64,000 nucleotides of DNA from Spongisporangium articulatum (GTDB lineage Bacteria > Actinomycetota > Actinomycetes > Actinomycetales > Kineosporiaceae): contig NZ_JBITLV010000003.1 in NCBI RefSeq assembly GCF_044465595.1, positions 1 through 64,000 of the forward strand. Reading direction: 5' to 3'. Each line of letters opens with the position of its first letter. Positions within the stretch are counted from its first letter, which is position 1. The notes below the pieces were generated by a model, which was not told the origin of the DNA, made no database searches, and saw only the letters and a program-made list of their open reading frames with translations. The translations under genes were made by a program, and so were the position numbers. Of the stretch, positions 6,895 through 15,991 are shown in pieces.

Positions 6895-9009
6895 ATGCCC
6901 ACCGCCCGCCGCAAGCCCGACCAGAGCGCCCCCAAGCCGTCGGGTCCCACGGGAGCCGACCTCGACGGGGCCCTCGACCCGGACGCGCTGCGCCAGACCG
7001 GCGACGTGCTGACGACCGCGGGCGGGGTGCGACTGCCCGACACCGACCACTCCCTGAAGGCCGGTGAGCGCGGGCCCACCCTCCTGGAGGACTTCCACCT
7101 GCGGGAGAAGATCACGCACTTCGACCACGAGCGGATCCCGGAGCGGGTCGTGCACGCCCGGGGCGCCGCGGCGCACGGCGTGTTCGAGGCGTACGGCAAC
7201 GTGAAGGACCTGACCCGGGCCGCGTTCCTGCAACGCGGCGCCGTGACCCCGGTCTTCACGCGCTTCTCGACCGTGCTGGGGTCGCGGGGTTCCGCCGACA
7301 CGGTGCGCGACACCAGGGGTTTCGCGACCAAGTTCTACACCGACGAGGGCACCTTCGACCTGGTCGGCAACAACATGCCGGTCTTCTTCATCCAGGACGG
7401 CATCAAGTTCCCCGACATCATCCACGCCGCCAAACCCCACCCCGACCGGGAGATCCCGCAGGCGCAGAGCGCGCACGACACGTTCTGGGACTTCGTCAGC
7501 CTGCACACCGAAGCCACCCACCACGTGTTCTGGAACATGAGTGACCGGGGCATCCCGCGCAGCTACCGCACGATGGAGGGCTTCGGCGTCCACACGTTCC
7601 GGCTCGTGAACGCCAGGGCCGAGACGAGCCTGGTGAAGTTCCACTGGAAGCCGGTGGCCGGCGTCCACTCCCTGGTCTGGGAGGAGGCGCAGATCGCGGC
7701 GGGGGTGGACCCGGACTTCCACCGCCGCGACCTGTTCGACGGCATCGAGGCGGGGGCGCCGCTGGAGTACGAACTCGGCATCCAGGTGATGCCCGACGAC
7801 GGCACGGACACGTTCGAGGGCATCGACCTGCTCGACCCGACGAAGCTCGTGCCCGAGGAACTGTGCCCGGTCCAGCGGATCGGCAAGCTGACCCTCGACC
7901 GCAACCCGACGAACTTCTTCGCCGAGGTCGAGCAGGTGGCGTTCCATACCGCGCACCTGGTGCCGGGCATCGAGTCGACGAACGACCCGCTGCTGCAGGC
8001 CCGCAACTTCTCCTACCTCGACACGCAGCTGTCCCGGCTCGGCGGGCCCAACTTCACCCAGATCCCGATCAACCGGCCGCACGCCCCCGTCAACGACATG
8101 CTGCGCGACGGCATGCACCAGACGGCCGTGCACACCGGCGTCGCGCCCTACCGGCCGAACAGCCTGGACGGTGGGCTGCCCGCGGTCGCCGACTTCGCCG
8201 AGGGCGGCTACGTGAACGTGCCGCGCCCCGTCGAGGGGTCGGTCGTACGCGCCAACCCGGTCTCGTTCGACGACCACTTCACGCAGGCCGCGCTGTTCTA
8301 CCGGTCGCTCACGCCCCTTGAACAGGCGCACGTCGCGGAGGCTTTCACGTTCGAACTGGGCAAGTGCTACGAGCAGTCGGTCAAGGAGCGGGAGCTCGCC
8401 GTCCTGGCGAACGTCGACGCCCAGCTGTGTGAGCAGGTCGCCGCCGGGCTGGGCCTGCGGGCCCCGCAGGGCACCCCGCCGGTGCTGGACGACGTGAGCC
8501 CGGCCCTGTCGCAGATCGTCACCGAATCCGGGCCGGTGGCCGGCCGCAAGGTCGGCGTGATCGCCGACGCGGGCGCCGACCTCGGCGGGGTGAACAAGCT
8601 GACGAAGGCGCTCGAGAAGGTCGGCGTGACGGCCCACGTGATCGCCCCGGTGGGCGGCGTGCTGAAGAAGGGCCGCACGAGCGTCGTCGTCGAACGCACC
8701 TTCGACACCGCGCGCTCGATCGAGTTCGACGCCTTCGTGATCGCCGACGGCACCACGCCGACGAACAACATCAAGGCGGTCATCCTGCTGCAGGAGGCCT
8801 ACCGGCACCTCAAGGCCGTCGGCGCCTGGGGCGGCGGCGCGGCCCAGCTGGGCCTGGCCGGCATCCCGGTCGACGGGCCGGGCGTGCTGGTCGCCGACTC
8901 CGTGACCGCCCGCCTCAGCGCCGACCTCGTGGCCGCACTGGGCCTGCACCGGGTCTGGGAGCGGGCCGAGTTGGTCATGTCGTCCCAGGTCGCTCCGGCG
9001 ATGGTCTGA
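6895..9009 (+). CDS. katE: Large-subunit catalase (HPII/KatE type)
   Basis: 704 residues; breaks hydrogen peroxide into water and oxygen. Catalytic His87 in the VVHARG motif, Asn160 in NNMPVFF, and the haem-ligand Tyr374 in the R-x-FSYLDTQ motif are all present. After the core (to about residue 540) comes the extra C-terminal flavodoxin/amidotransferase-like domain (from about GRKVGVIADAG) that defines the large clade 2 catalases; E. coli HPII has 753 residues. ATG at 6895 is preceded by AGGGAG. Monocistronic, divergent from the ankyrin gene; a hairpin follows the stop. Confidence 0.95.
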   Translation: MPTARRKPDQSAPKPSGPTGADLDGALDPDALRQTGDVLTTAGGVRLPDTDHSLKAGERGPTLLEDFHLREKITHFDHERIPERVVHARGAAAHGVFEAYGNVKDLTRAAFLQRGAVTPVFTRFSTVLGSRGSADTVRDTRGFATKFYTDEGTFDLVGNNMPVFFIQDGIKFPDIIHAAKPHPDREIPQAQSAHDTFWDFVSLHTEATHHVFWNMSDRGIPRSYRTMEGFGVHTFRLVNARAETSLVKFHWKPVAGVHSLVWEEAQIAAGVDPDFHRRDLFDGIEAGAPLEYELGIQVMPDDGTDTFEGIDLLDPTKLVPEELCPVQRIGKLTLDRNPTNFFAEVEQVAFHTAHLVPGIESTNDPLLQARNFSYLDTQLSRLGGPNFTQIPINRPHAPVNDMLRDGMHQTAVHTGVAPYRPNSLDGGLPAVADFAEGGYVNVPRPVEGSVVRANPVSFDDHFTQAALFYRSLTPLEQAHVAEAFTFELGKCYEQSVKERELAVLANVDAQLCEQVAAGLGLRAPQGTPPVLDDVSPALSQIVTESGPVAGRKVGVIADAGADLGGVNKLTKALEKVGVTAHVIAPVGGVLKKGRTSVVVERTFDTARSIEFDAFVIADGTTPTNNIKAVILLQEAYRHLKAVGAWGGGAAQLGLAGIPVDGPGVLVADSVTARLSADLVAALGLHRVWERAELVMSSQVAPAMV

Positions 9010-9025
9010 GCGCGCCGGTCAGACA

Positions 9026-9040
9026 GCCCGCCGAGCGGGC
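9026..9040 (+). terminator. Hairpin after catalase
   Basis: GCCCGC (9026-9031), loop CGA, GCGGGC (9035-9040), 16 bp after the catalase stop. Short but fully G/C stem; no U-tract, as is common in high-GC actinobacteria. Confidence 0.45.
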
Positions 9041-9117
9041 GCCCGGCTAGGTGTTCCTCGCCCCCCGAGTTCGGCCGTAACGCCGCCGACGTTCGGGGTC
9101 ATCCCCTAGAAACACGA

Positions 9118-9129
9118 ACTGTATACCGT
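9118..9129. promoter_or_regulatory. GTATAC-centred palindrome upstream of the SIS operon
   Basis: ACTGTATACCGT is a 12-bp palindrome with one mismatched pair, centred on GTATAC, 59 bp before the first gene of the ten-gene operon. FCD-type GntR proteins commonly bind short AT-centred palindromes, and the last gene of the unit encodes such a regulator, so this is a candidate operator. Confidence 0.35.
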
Positions 9130-9140
9130 CTCGCGTCGTC

Positions 9141-9162
9141 GGCCGCTGATCACTCAGCGGCC
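9141..9162 (+). promoter_or_regulatory. Leader hairpin before the SIS operon
   Basis: GGCCGCTGA (9141-9149), loop TCAC, TCAGCGGCC (9154-9162): a perfect 9-bp stem 25 bp before the ATG at 9188. It could be an operator, a leader-RNA structure affecting translation, or a terminator; its position close to the ribosome site argues for control of the first gene. Confidence 0.45.
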
Positions 9163-9187
9163 CCCGACTCGAACGGAGTTCGCCCCG

Positions 9188-10369
9188 ATGGTCGCCGTCG
9201 TCAGCCCGCTGCTCGCTCCCGGCTCGGACGTGCTCGACGAGCGGCAGCGCGGGGTGGTCGAGCGGGTGTCGGCCGCGGAACGCGCCCACATCCTGGCGCT
9301 GCCGAGCGACGATCCGCTCGACGCGAAGCGCCGGGCGCGCGTGCAGGCCACCGGGCCGGAGCTGTTCGGCCAGCCGGAGGCCGTGCGCGCCACGCTGACC
9401 CGCAACGATGTGGCGCTCGAGTCGGTGGCAACGGCCCTGTCGGACGGCATCCGGCGCGTGCTCCTGGTCGGTGCCGGTGACTCGCTGGCCGTGGTCACCG
9501 CAGCCCGCTACGCGCTCGAGTCGATGCTCGAGGTGCCCTGCGAACCGGTGCAGAGCCTGGAGTTCGCGTACTACCAGGCCGGCCTCATCGATGCCTCCAC
9601 GGCCGTCATCACCCTGTCGAGCTCGGGTGAGACCACGCGCACCGTCGAGGCGCTGCTCGTGGCCCAGAACCGCAATGCGTATACCGTCGCGGTGACCAAC
9701 ACCTCGGGGTCGACCCTCGAGACCGAGGCCGACGTGGCCCTGTTGGTCGAGGCGACCCGCGTCGGCTGGCCGACGCAGTCGTCGACGGCGGCCCTCGCCC
9801 TGCTGCTGGAACTCGCCGTCCGCGTGGGCCGGCGCCGCGGCGTCGCGGGGGCGGCAGCGCTGCGCAGTGCCCTCGACGCGCTGCCCGACACGATGCGCAC
9901 GGTGCTGGGCCGGCTCGACGGCCCGATCGCCGCCATCGCCGCCCGCGAGGTCACGGCCCCCACCGTGCTGTTCTCCGGCGGGGGCCCGAACGTCGCGGCC
10001 GCAGTCGTGGGCGCCGCGAAGGTCAAGGAATGCACCCCGTTGCGCGCCACCGAGATCCAGGTCGAGGAATACCACCACTACAACTCGCAGAAGGCCGAGG
10101 AGCCGCTGTTCCTGCTCGTGCCCAGCGGGCCGTCCGTGCCGCGGGCGGTCGACACCGGGACCGACGCGCACCGCTGGGGCGGGCGGCTCTACGTCGTCAC
10201 CACCGAGGGCGAGCGGGCGTTCGACGCCCTCGACCCCGAGGCCGTGCTCGAGATCCCGGCCGTGCCCGAGTCGCTGTCGCCGCTGCTGTACCTGCTGCCC
10301 GCTCAGCTGGTCGGCTACCACCTGGGGCTGGCCGGTTTCGCCGCCGCCGAGGCGGCGTCCGATGACTGA
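9188..10369 (+). CDS. SIS-domain sugar phosphate isomerase/deglycase-like protein
   Basis: 393 residues with two tandem sugar isomerase (SIS) domains, roughly 80-215 and 235-390. The phosphosugar loop is clear: LSSSGETTRT at 143-152, with NTSGSTL at 171-177. The second domain carries an acidic/His segment (VEEYHHYNSQK) where GlmS- and FrlB-type proteins have active-site residues. SIS proteins of this size isomerise or deglycase phosphorylated sugar amines. Its stop overlaps the start of a PfkB kinase gene; the SIS plus PfkB pairing recalls FrlB (fructoselysine 6-phosphate deglycase) with FrlD kinase. First gene of the operon; start ATG with GGAGTT upstream. Exact substrate unknown. Confidence 0.8.
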   Translation: MVAVVSPLLAPGSDVLDERQRGVVERVSAAERAHILALPSDDPLDAKRRARVQATGPELFGQPEAVRATLTRNDVALESVATALSDGIRRVLLVGAGDSLAVVTAARYALESMLEVPCEPVQSLEFAYYQAGLIDASTAVITLSSSGETTRTVEALLVAQNRNAYTVAVTNTSGSTLETEADVALLVEATRVGWPTQSSTAALALLLELAVRVGRRRGVAGAAALRSALDALPDTMRTVLGRLDGPIAAIAAREVTAPTVLFSGGGPNVAAAVVGAAKVKECTPLRATEIQVEEYHHYNSQKAEEPLFLLVPSGPSVPRAVDTGTDAHRWGGRLYVVTTEGERAFDALDPEAVLEIPAVPESLSPLLYLLPAQLVGYHLGLAGFAAAEAASDD

Positions 10370-11249
10370 CCCCGTCCTGGTCTGCGTCGGCAACCTGACC
10401 GTCGACGACGCCGTGTCCCCGACCGGCGAACGCACCGAGTCGGTCGGCGGGGACGCGCTCTTCGCCGCCCTCGGAGCCCGGTTGGCCGGTGGGTCGCCGC
10501 GGGTCCTGGCCCCGCTGGGCGCCGACGCACCCGAGGCGCTGCTGGCCGCCCTGCGGACCGCGGGCACCGACCCGGACACCCTCCCCCGCCGCGGCACGCC
10601 GACGGTGCGCAACGTCGTCCGCTACGCCGAGACCGGCGGCCGCACCTGGGAACTCGTGCTGGGCGAGTCCCACTTCGAGGAACTGTCGGTGTGGCCCGCC
10701 GACGTGCCGACCGCGGCGCTGGCCGCCGACGGCCTGCTGCTGTCGGCGATGGCGTTGCGGCCCCAACTCGAACTGGCCGCCTGGCTGCGGCCCCGCACCG
10801 GCGCCACGATCTACTTCGACCCGCAGGAGGACTACGTCGCCGGCCACGAGGCGGCCCTGCTCGAGGCGGTCGCCGCCTGCGACGTGTTCCTGCCCAGCGA
10901 GGTGGAGGCCGTCGCCCTGTCCGGGACCGACGACCTCGACGAGGCCGTCGCCCGGTTCCTCCAGCTCGGCCCGTCCGCCGTCGTGGTGAAGCGCGCCGAG
11001 GCCGGTTGCCTGGTGGCCACCCGCACGACGCCGCGGCCCGTCGCCGTCCCGGCCGAGGTCGTCGAACCCGTGGACAGCACCGGCGCCGGGGACACCTTCT
11101 GCGGCGCGTTCGCGGCCGAGCACCTGCGCAGCGGTGACGCCGTCGCCGCGGCGCGCGCCGGAGCGGCCGCCGCCCGGGTGGCGGTCGGCGGGCCCGGTCT
11201 CGACGCCCTGCTCACGGCCGTCGCCACGCTCGGGGCGGTGCCGCGATGA
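10362..11249 (+). CDS. PfkB-family carbohydrate kinase
   Basis: 295 residues of the ribokinase fold. N-terminal GNLTVDD (10-16) followed by the GGD segment at 29-31, and the C-terminal signature STGAGDTFCGAF at 239-250, with Asp244 as catalytic base. Phosphorylates a sugar or sugar conjugate with ATP; specificity cannot be read. The start ATG lies inside the SIS gene end (8-bp overlap, 10362-10369), so the two proteins should be made together. By analogy to FrlD it may phosphorylate the sugar part of an imported conjugate before the SIS protein acts. That is inference from the pairing. Confidence 0.85.
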   Translation: MTDPVLVCVGNLTVDDAVSPTGERTESVGGDALFAALGARLAGGSPRVLAPLGADAPEALLAALRTAGTDPDTLPRRGTPTVRNVVRYAETGGRTWELVLGESHFEELSVWPADVPTAALAADGLLLSAMALRPQLELAAWLRPRTGATIYFDPQEDYVAGHEAALLEAVAACDVFLPSEVEAVALSGTDDLDEAVARFLQLGPSAVVVKRAEAGCLVATRTTPRPVAVPAEVVEPVDSTGAGDTFCGAFAAEHLRSGDAVAAARAGAAAARVAVGGPGLDALLTAVATLGAVPR

Positions 11250-11971
11250 CCCGGATCACCGTCGTCAACCCCAACACCTCCGACGCGCTCACGGCGGTGA
11301 TCACCGAGGCCGCCCGGCGGGTGGCGCCCGCCGGTGTCCAGGTGGCCGGCGCGCGCCCCACGGTCGGGGTCGACAGCGTGGAGAGTCACGCGGAGGAGGC
11401 GGTGGCCGCGCTCGGCGTGCTCGAACAGGTCCGGGCGCACGACGCCGGCAGCGACGCCTTCGTGGTCGCCTGCTTCGGAGACACGGGCGTCGCCGCGGCC
11501 CGGGAGATCGCCTCGGGCCCCGTCGTCGGCATGACCGAGGCCGCGCTGCAGGCGGCCTGTCTGATCGCCCACCGGTTCACGGTCGTCACCATGCCCCCGC
11601 GCACGATCGCCCACAGCGAGCGCGTGGTCCGCGCCCTCGGGCTCGAGCACCGGTGTTCAGTGCGAGCGGTCGACGTCCCGGTGCACGACCTGGAGGCCGG
11701 ATCGGTGCACCTGCTGGGCACGTTCGCGGCCGAGGGCCGGCGCGCGATCGCCCAGGACGGCGCGGAGGCGGTCGTGCTCGGCTGCGCCGGGCTCGCCGAC
11801 CTGGTCGGACCGCTCGGCGCACAGCTGGGCGTCCCGGTCGTCGAAGGCGTCGCCGCCGCAGTGGGTTTCGCGGCCGCACTCGTCGCGATGGGGGTGGGCA
11901 CGTCACGCGGATCGACGTTCGCCCCGGTTCCGGCCCTGCCCGGCTTCCGGCTGTCGGCGGTGAAGGCATGA
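11246..11971 (+). CDS. Asp/Glu (hydantoin-type) racemase
   Basis: 241 residues of the Asp/Glu/hydantoin racemase family. Two catalytic cysteines in the expected contexts: Cys76 in VVACFGDTG and Cys180 in VLGCAGLADL. The N-terminus VVNPNTSDALT is typical of the hydantoin racemase branch (NPN motif). Such enzymes invert the alpha carbon of hydantoins or related amino acid derivatives without cofactor. Overlaps the kinase stop by 4 bp (ATGA) and is itself overlapped by the amidohydrolase. Neighbouring cyclic-amide hydrolases support a ureide or cyclic-amide substrate. Confidence 0.85.
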   Translation: MTRITVVNPNTSDALTAVITEAARRVAPAGVQVAGARPTVGVDSVESHAEEAVAALGVLEQVRAHDAGSDAFVVACFGDTGVAAAREIASGPVVGMTEAALQAACLIAHRFTVVTMPPRTIAHSERVVRALGLEHRCSVRAVDVPVHDLEAGSVHLLGTFAAEGRRAIAQDGAEAVVLGCAGLADLVGPLGAQLGVPVVEGVAAAVGFAAALVAMGVGTSRGSTFAPVPALPGFRLSAVKA

Positions 11972-13485
11972 GCGTGCTGTTCCGTGACGTGCTGGTCTAC
12001 GACGCCGCCGCGCCGAGCGGGATGTCCGGCCCCACCGACGTCCTGGTCACCGGCGACCGGATCACCACGATCGGCTCGCTGGGCGACACGACGGCCGAGC
12101 GGGTGGTCGAGGGCCGGGGACGGCACCTGCTGGTGCCGGGGCTGATCAACGCCCACTTCCACTCCCCCGCCAACCATCTCAAGGGTTCGGTGCCCAGCCT
12201 GCCGCTCGAGCTGTTCATGCTGTTCGAGTCGCCCGCCGACCCGGACCTCACCCCGACCCCCCGCGAGGCGTACCTGCGCACGATGCTCGGGGCGGTCGAG
12301 ATGCTGCAGCGGGGCGTGACCAGCGTGCAGGACGACGCCTTCGTGATGCCGCGTCCCACCCCGGAGATCGTCGACGCGATCGCCCAGGCGTACCTCGACA
12401 GCGGCATCCGGGCCACGCTCGCGCTCGACCAGCCGGAGCTGACGGAGGCGGAGAAGCTGCCGTTCGTCGACGGAATGCGGGCCGCCCTCGGCGACCGCGC
12501 CGGCCTGCTCGACGAACCGGCCCCGGCCACCGCGGCCCAGTTGCTGGAGGCCTACGACCACCTCATCGGCACCTGGCACGGCGCCGGCGGCGGCCGGTTG
12601 CGGGCGGCGGTGTCGGTGTCGGCCCCGCAGCGGGTCAGCCCCGCGTACTTCGCCGCCCTCGACGACCTGGCCGAGCGGCACGGGCTCCCCCTGTACGCGC
12701 ACATGCTGGAGACCCGGGCGCAGCGGGCGTTGATGCGGGAGCAGCCCCGGTTCGCGGGCCGGTCGCTGGTGGCGTACACGGCGGACCTCGGACTGCTCAA
12801 ACCGCACACGAACGTGATCCACGCGGTGTGGGTCGACGACGCCGACCTCGACCTGATCGCCGGGGCCGGGGCGACCGTGGCGCACAACCCCGTGAGCAAC
12901 CTGCGGCTGGGCAGCGGGGTGATGCCCTGGCGGGCCGCGCTCGCGCGGGGCATCCCGGTCGCACTGGGGACCGACGAGGCGATCTGCGACGACACCATCA
13001 ACCTCTGGTCGGTGGCCAAGACCGCCGGCCTGATCCACACCGTGACCGGCCTCGACAGCGACGACTGGCCCACCCCGGCCGAGGTTCTCGACGCGCTCTG
13101 GCTCGGCGGCGCCCGGGCCCAGCGGCTCGAGGGCGAGCTGGGGGCCGTGGCGGTCGGGATGCTCGCCGACCTCGCGTTGCTCGACCTGCACACGATCGCC
13201 TTCACCCCCCTGAACGACCTCCGGGAGCAACTCGTGCACTGCCAGGACGGGCGGGACGTCGTCCTCACCATGGTCGCCGGGCGGGTCGTCGCCGAGAAGG
13301 GTCACGTGACCACGGTCGACGAGACCGCCCTGCTGGCCGAGGCGCGCGAACTCTTCGCCGCCAAGCTGCCCCGCATCGCCGCCGCCCGCCGGACGGCCCG
13401 GGTGCTGGTGCCCGCCTACCAGGGGATGGTCCGGCGGGCCGCGGCCACCGACGTCGGCCTCACCCGCTGGGTGGAGGTGCGATGA
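11968..13485 (+). CDS. ATZ/TRZ-like metal-dependent amidohydrolase
   Basis: 505 residues, amidohydrolase superfamily. Metal and catalytic residues: His63 and His65 (NAHFHSP), His245 and Glu248 (YAHMLET), His285 (VIHAVW), Asp336 (GTDEAICDD). The PGLINAHFH strand and the GTDEA loop resemble the deaminase/chlorohydrolase branch (MTA/SAH deaminase, AtzA/TrzN, guanine deaminase) rather than dihydropyrimidinase; there is no carboxylated lysine motif. Likely removes an amine or opens a ring on a nitrogen heterocycle or cyclic amide. Longer than usual (about 450) because of a C-terminal helical extension around 465-505. Coupled by ATGA overlap on both sides. Confidence 0.85.
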   Translation: MSVLFRDVLVYDAAAPSGMSGPTDVLVTGDRITTIGSLGDTTAERVVEGRGRHLLVPGLINAHFHSPANHLKGSVPSLPLELFMLFESPADPDLTPTPREAYLRTMLGAVEMLQRGVTSVQDDAFVMPRPTPEIVDAIAQAYLDSGIRATLALDQPELTEAEKLPFVDGMRAALGDRAGLLDEPAPATAAQLLEAYDHLIGTWHGAGGGRLRAAVSVSAPQRVSPAYFAALDDLAERHGLPLYAHMLETRAQRALMREQPRFAGRSLVAYTADLGLLKPHTNVIHAVWVDDADLDLIAGAGATVAHNPVSNLRLGSGVMPWRAALARGIPVALGTDEAICDDTINLWSVAKTAGLIHTVTGLDSDDWPTPAEVLDALWLGGARAQRLEGELGAVAVGMLADLALLDLHTIAFTPLNDLREQLVHCQDGRDVVLTMVAGRVVAEKGHVTTVDETALLAEARELFAAKLPRIAAARRTARVLVPAYQGMVRRAAATDVGLTRWVEVR

Positions 13486-14387
13486 GCATCGAAACGCACC
13501 GGGAGAGATGGTCCTACAGCGCCCTGCCCGGGCGGCCGCGCGGGACGTGGCCGAACGGCGCGCGGCTGGCGGTCGTGGTGTGCGTGGGCGTCGAGTCCTA
13601 CCGGTTCGGCGAGGGCCTCACCGAGGACGTGCTGCCCGGCACCCCCGCGCCGGACCTGGTCAACACGGCCTGGCGGGACTACGGCAACCGGGTCGGCGCC
13701 TTCCGCCTGTTCGACCGGCTGGCCGCACTCGGCGTCCGGCCCACGGTGCTGCTGAACACCGACGTCTACGCGCAGGCCCCCGACGTGCCGGCCGCCGCCC
13801 GCCGGGCGGGCGCGGAGTTCGTCGGGCACGGGCTGAGCAACTCGGACTCGCTCAGCGGGCGCCACGAGGACGACGAACGCGGCTATCTCGCGGCCGTGGC
13901 CGAGGCGATCCGGGGGCAGGAGGGGGCCGCCCCCCGCGGCTGGTCCAGCCCCTGGCTGGCCCACACCCCCAACACCGTCGACCTGCTCGCCGAGACGGGG
14001 TACCGGTACCTGCTCGACCTGCGCCTGGACGACCAACCGGTGTGGTTGACGACGAGATCCGGCCCCCTGCTGGCGATCCCGTACGCGGCCGAGCTGAACG
14101 ACTCCAGCACGATGATCGGTCGCAGCCTCTCGGCCCCCGAGTTCGCACGGATGATCGAGGACGAGGCGGCCGAGCTGCACACGGCGGCGGCCGAGCACCC
14201 CCTGGTGCTCAGCGTCGTCCTGCACTCGTTCATCAGCGGTGCCCCCTTCCGCCTGCGGCCCGTCATGCGGGCGCTCGAGGCCGTCGCTGCGCTGCCGGAC
14301 GTCTGGCTGACGACGCCCGGGGAGATCTACGACGCCGTCGTCGCCTCCCCCGCCCTGTTCCCGGCCCCCGAGGAGGTCTCGCGATGA
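13482..14387 (+). CDS. PuuE-like polysaccharide deacetylase-fold hydrolase
   Basis: 301 residues of the NodB/polysaccharide deacetylase fold, subgroup of PuuE-type allantoinases and cyclic imide hydrolases. Conserved blocks seen: VVVCVGVESY near the N-terminus (metal-loop strand), GHGLSNSDSL, GWSSPWLAHTPNT, the string LDLRLDDQPVWL and a PYAAELNDS motif, as in PuuE-like proteins, then an LHSFISG block with His. No signal peptide, so an intracellular small-molecule amide hydrolase is more likely than cell-wall deacetylation. Coupled to its neighbours by 4-bp overlaps. Substrate is inferred to be a cyclic or acylated amide related to the operon's transport substrate. Confidence 0.8.
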   Translation: MSIETHRERWSYSALPGRPRGTWPNGARLAVVVCVGVESYRFGEGLTEDVLPGTPAPDLVNTAWRDYGNRVGAFRLFDRLAALGVRPTVLLNTDVYAQAPDVPAAARRAGAEFVGHGLSNSDSLSGRHEDDERGYLAAVAEAIRGQEGAAPRGWSSPWLAHTPNTVDLLAETGYRYLLDLRLDDQPVWLTTRSGPLLAIPYAAELNDSSTMIGRSLSAPEFARMIEDEAAELHTAAAEHPLVLSVVLHSFISGAPFRLRPVMRALEAVAALPDVWLTTPGEIYDAVVASPALFPAPEEVSR

Positions 14388-15991
14388 ACGGCGCGACGAA
14401 CCGCGCGGCGGACGGCGTCGGGGCCGCGGTGGCCGAGGTCGAGGACCTGAGCCTGTCCCTGGTCCGCAACGGGCGGCGCAGCGAGGTGCTGCACGGTGTC
14501 AACCTGTCGCTCGCCCCCGGCGAGATCCTCGGTCTGGTCGGCGAATCCGGCTCGGGGAAGAGCGTTCTCGCGCTCGCGCTGCTCGGCCTGCTGCCGGACG
14601 CCGCGCACCCCGAGACGTCGGGTGCGGTCCGCGTGACCGGGGTCGACATGCTCACGGCCGCCCCGGACGAGTTGCGCCGGGTGCGCCGGGAGGCGCTGGG
14701 CGCGATCTTCCAGGACCCGATGACGTCGCTGAACCCGACCATGCAGATCGGGCGGCAGATCGCGGAGACCACGGGCGACGACGAGGAGTCGGTCCGTCTG
14801 CTGGAGACGGTCGGCGTGCGCGACGCCACCCTGCGCCTGCGGGTCTTCCCCCACGAGCTCTCGGGCGGCCTGCGGCAGCGGGTCATGGCGGCGATCGCGG
14901 TCGCGGGCCGTCCGAGGCTGATCGTGGCCGACGAGCCGACCACCGCGCTCGACGTGACCGTCCAGGCCAAGCTCCTCGACCTGCTGCGGGAGCTGCGTGA
15001 CGACTTCGGCTGCTCCGTCCTGCTGATCACCCACGACCTCGGGGTCGCCGACCAGATCGCCGACCGGCTGGCCGTGCTCTACCGGGGCGACCTCGTGGAG
15101 GTCGGTCCGGCGGCCGAGGTCGTCCGGGACCCCCAGCACTCCTACACGAGATCCCTCCTGGCGTCCCGGCTCTCGCTGTCCACGCCGCGCGACGAGCGGT
15201 TCCCGGCCGTGGAGGCCGCGGTCCCGGCGCCGCCCGCGGTCCGGATCCGCGACCTGCGCCGCGAGTACCGGGCGCACCGCGAGACGCTGACCGCACTGGA
15301 CGGCGTGAGCCTGGACGTGGGGGCCGGCGAGGCCCTGGCGATCGTCGGGGAGAGCGGATCGGGCAAGTCGACTCTGCTGCGGATCGTCGCCGGGCTGGAG
15401 ACCGCCACCGGTGGGTCGGTCCAGCTGTCCGGGACCGGGGGCGCGCAGATGGTGTTCCAGGACGCCGGCTCGTCGCTGACCCCGTGGCTGGCGGTCGGTG
15501 AGTTGCTGGGCGAACGGCTCCGCGCCGGACGGCCTCGCCGCGAACGACTCTCGCGCGGTGAGACGGCCCGCCGGGTGAACGCGGCGCTGGACGCCGTCGG
15601 GCTGCCCGCCGAGGTGGCGAAGGCCCGGCCCGCGGAGTTGTCCGGCGGGCAGCGGCAGCGGGTCGCCCTGGCCCGCGCGACCATCGTGCCGCCCGCCGTC
15701 CTGCTGTGCGACGAGCCGACCAGCGCCCTGGACGCCTCGCTGGCCAAGAGCGTGCTCGAGCTGATCCGCGACCTGCGCCTGAGGCTGGGCATGACCGTGC
15801 TCTTCGTGACCCACGACCTGGCCGTCGCCCGGTTGATGGGTGACCGGATCGCCGTCATGCAGCAGGGCCGGGTCGTGGAACTCGGTGCGGCCGAACAGGT
15901 CATCGGCGCACCGCAGGAGGAGTACACCCGCCACCTGCTCGCGGCGGTGCCCGCGATCGAGGGTGTCGACGACGTGCGGGGAGTCGCCTGA
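14384..15991 (+). CDS. Fused double ATPase of a peptide-type ABC importer
   Basis: 535 residues with two complete nucleotide-binding domains in one chain: Walker A GESGSGKS at 53-60 and 322-329, signature LSGG at 159-162 and 419-422, Walker B ending VADEPTTALD at 181-190 and LLCDEPTSALD in the second half. It corresponds to a DppD-DppF fusion and energises import of oligopeptides or similar compounds. Starts within the hydrolase stop (ATGA) and ends one base into the first permease gene. The first domain has LSGGLRQR where LSGGQRQR is usual, a tolerated change. Confidence 0.9.
   Translation: MNGATNRAADGVGAAVAEVEDLSLSLVRNGRRSEVLHGVNLSLAPGEILGLVGESGSGKSVLALALLGLLPDAAHPETSGAVRVTGVDMLTAAPDELRRVRREALGAIFQDPMTSLNPTMQIGRQIAETTGDDEESVRLLETVGVRDATLRLRVFPHELSGGLRQRVMAAIAVAGRPRLIVADEPTTALDVTVQAKLLDLLRELRDDFGCSVLLITHDLGVADQIADRLAVLYRGDLVEVGPAAEVVRDPQHSYTRSLLASRLSLSTPRDERFPAVEAAVPAPPAVRIRDLRREYRAHRETLTALDGVSLDVGAGEALAIVGESGSGKSTLLRIVAGLETATGGSVQLSGTGGAQMVFQDAGSSLTPWLAVGELLGERLRAGRPRRERLSRGETARRVNAALDAVGLPAEVAKARPAELSGGQRQRVALARATIVPPAVLLCDEPTSALDASLAKSVLELIRDLRLRLGMTVLFVTHDLAVARLMGDRIAVMQQGRVVELGAAEQVIGAPQEEYTRHLLAAVPAIEGVDDVRGVA

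Noticed and set aside
4975..8949. Very long reverse-strand open frame of 1324 codons
   Set aside because: Only the last 394 codons (4975-6159) have family motifs; the rest is antisense to catalase and the ankyrin gene, a normal effect of high GC.
9678..9690. Second GTATAC inside the SIS gene
   Set aside because: Inside coding sequence and not palindromic beyond six bases.
11386..13305. Long reverse-strand frame opposite the racemase and amidohydrolase
   Set aside because: Arg/Pro/Gly-rich translation without motifs; the forward genes have complete active sites.
14384..15991. Possible artificial fusion of two ATPase genes
   Set aside because: Both halves have intact motifs and a normal linker; fused double ATPases are common in actinobacterial peptide importers.
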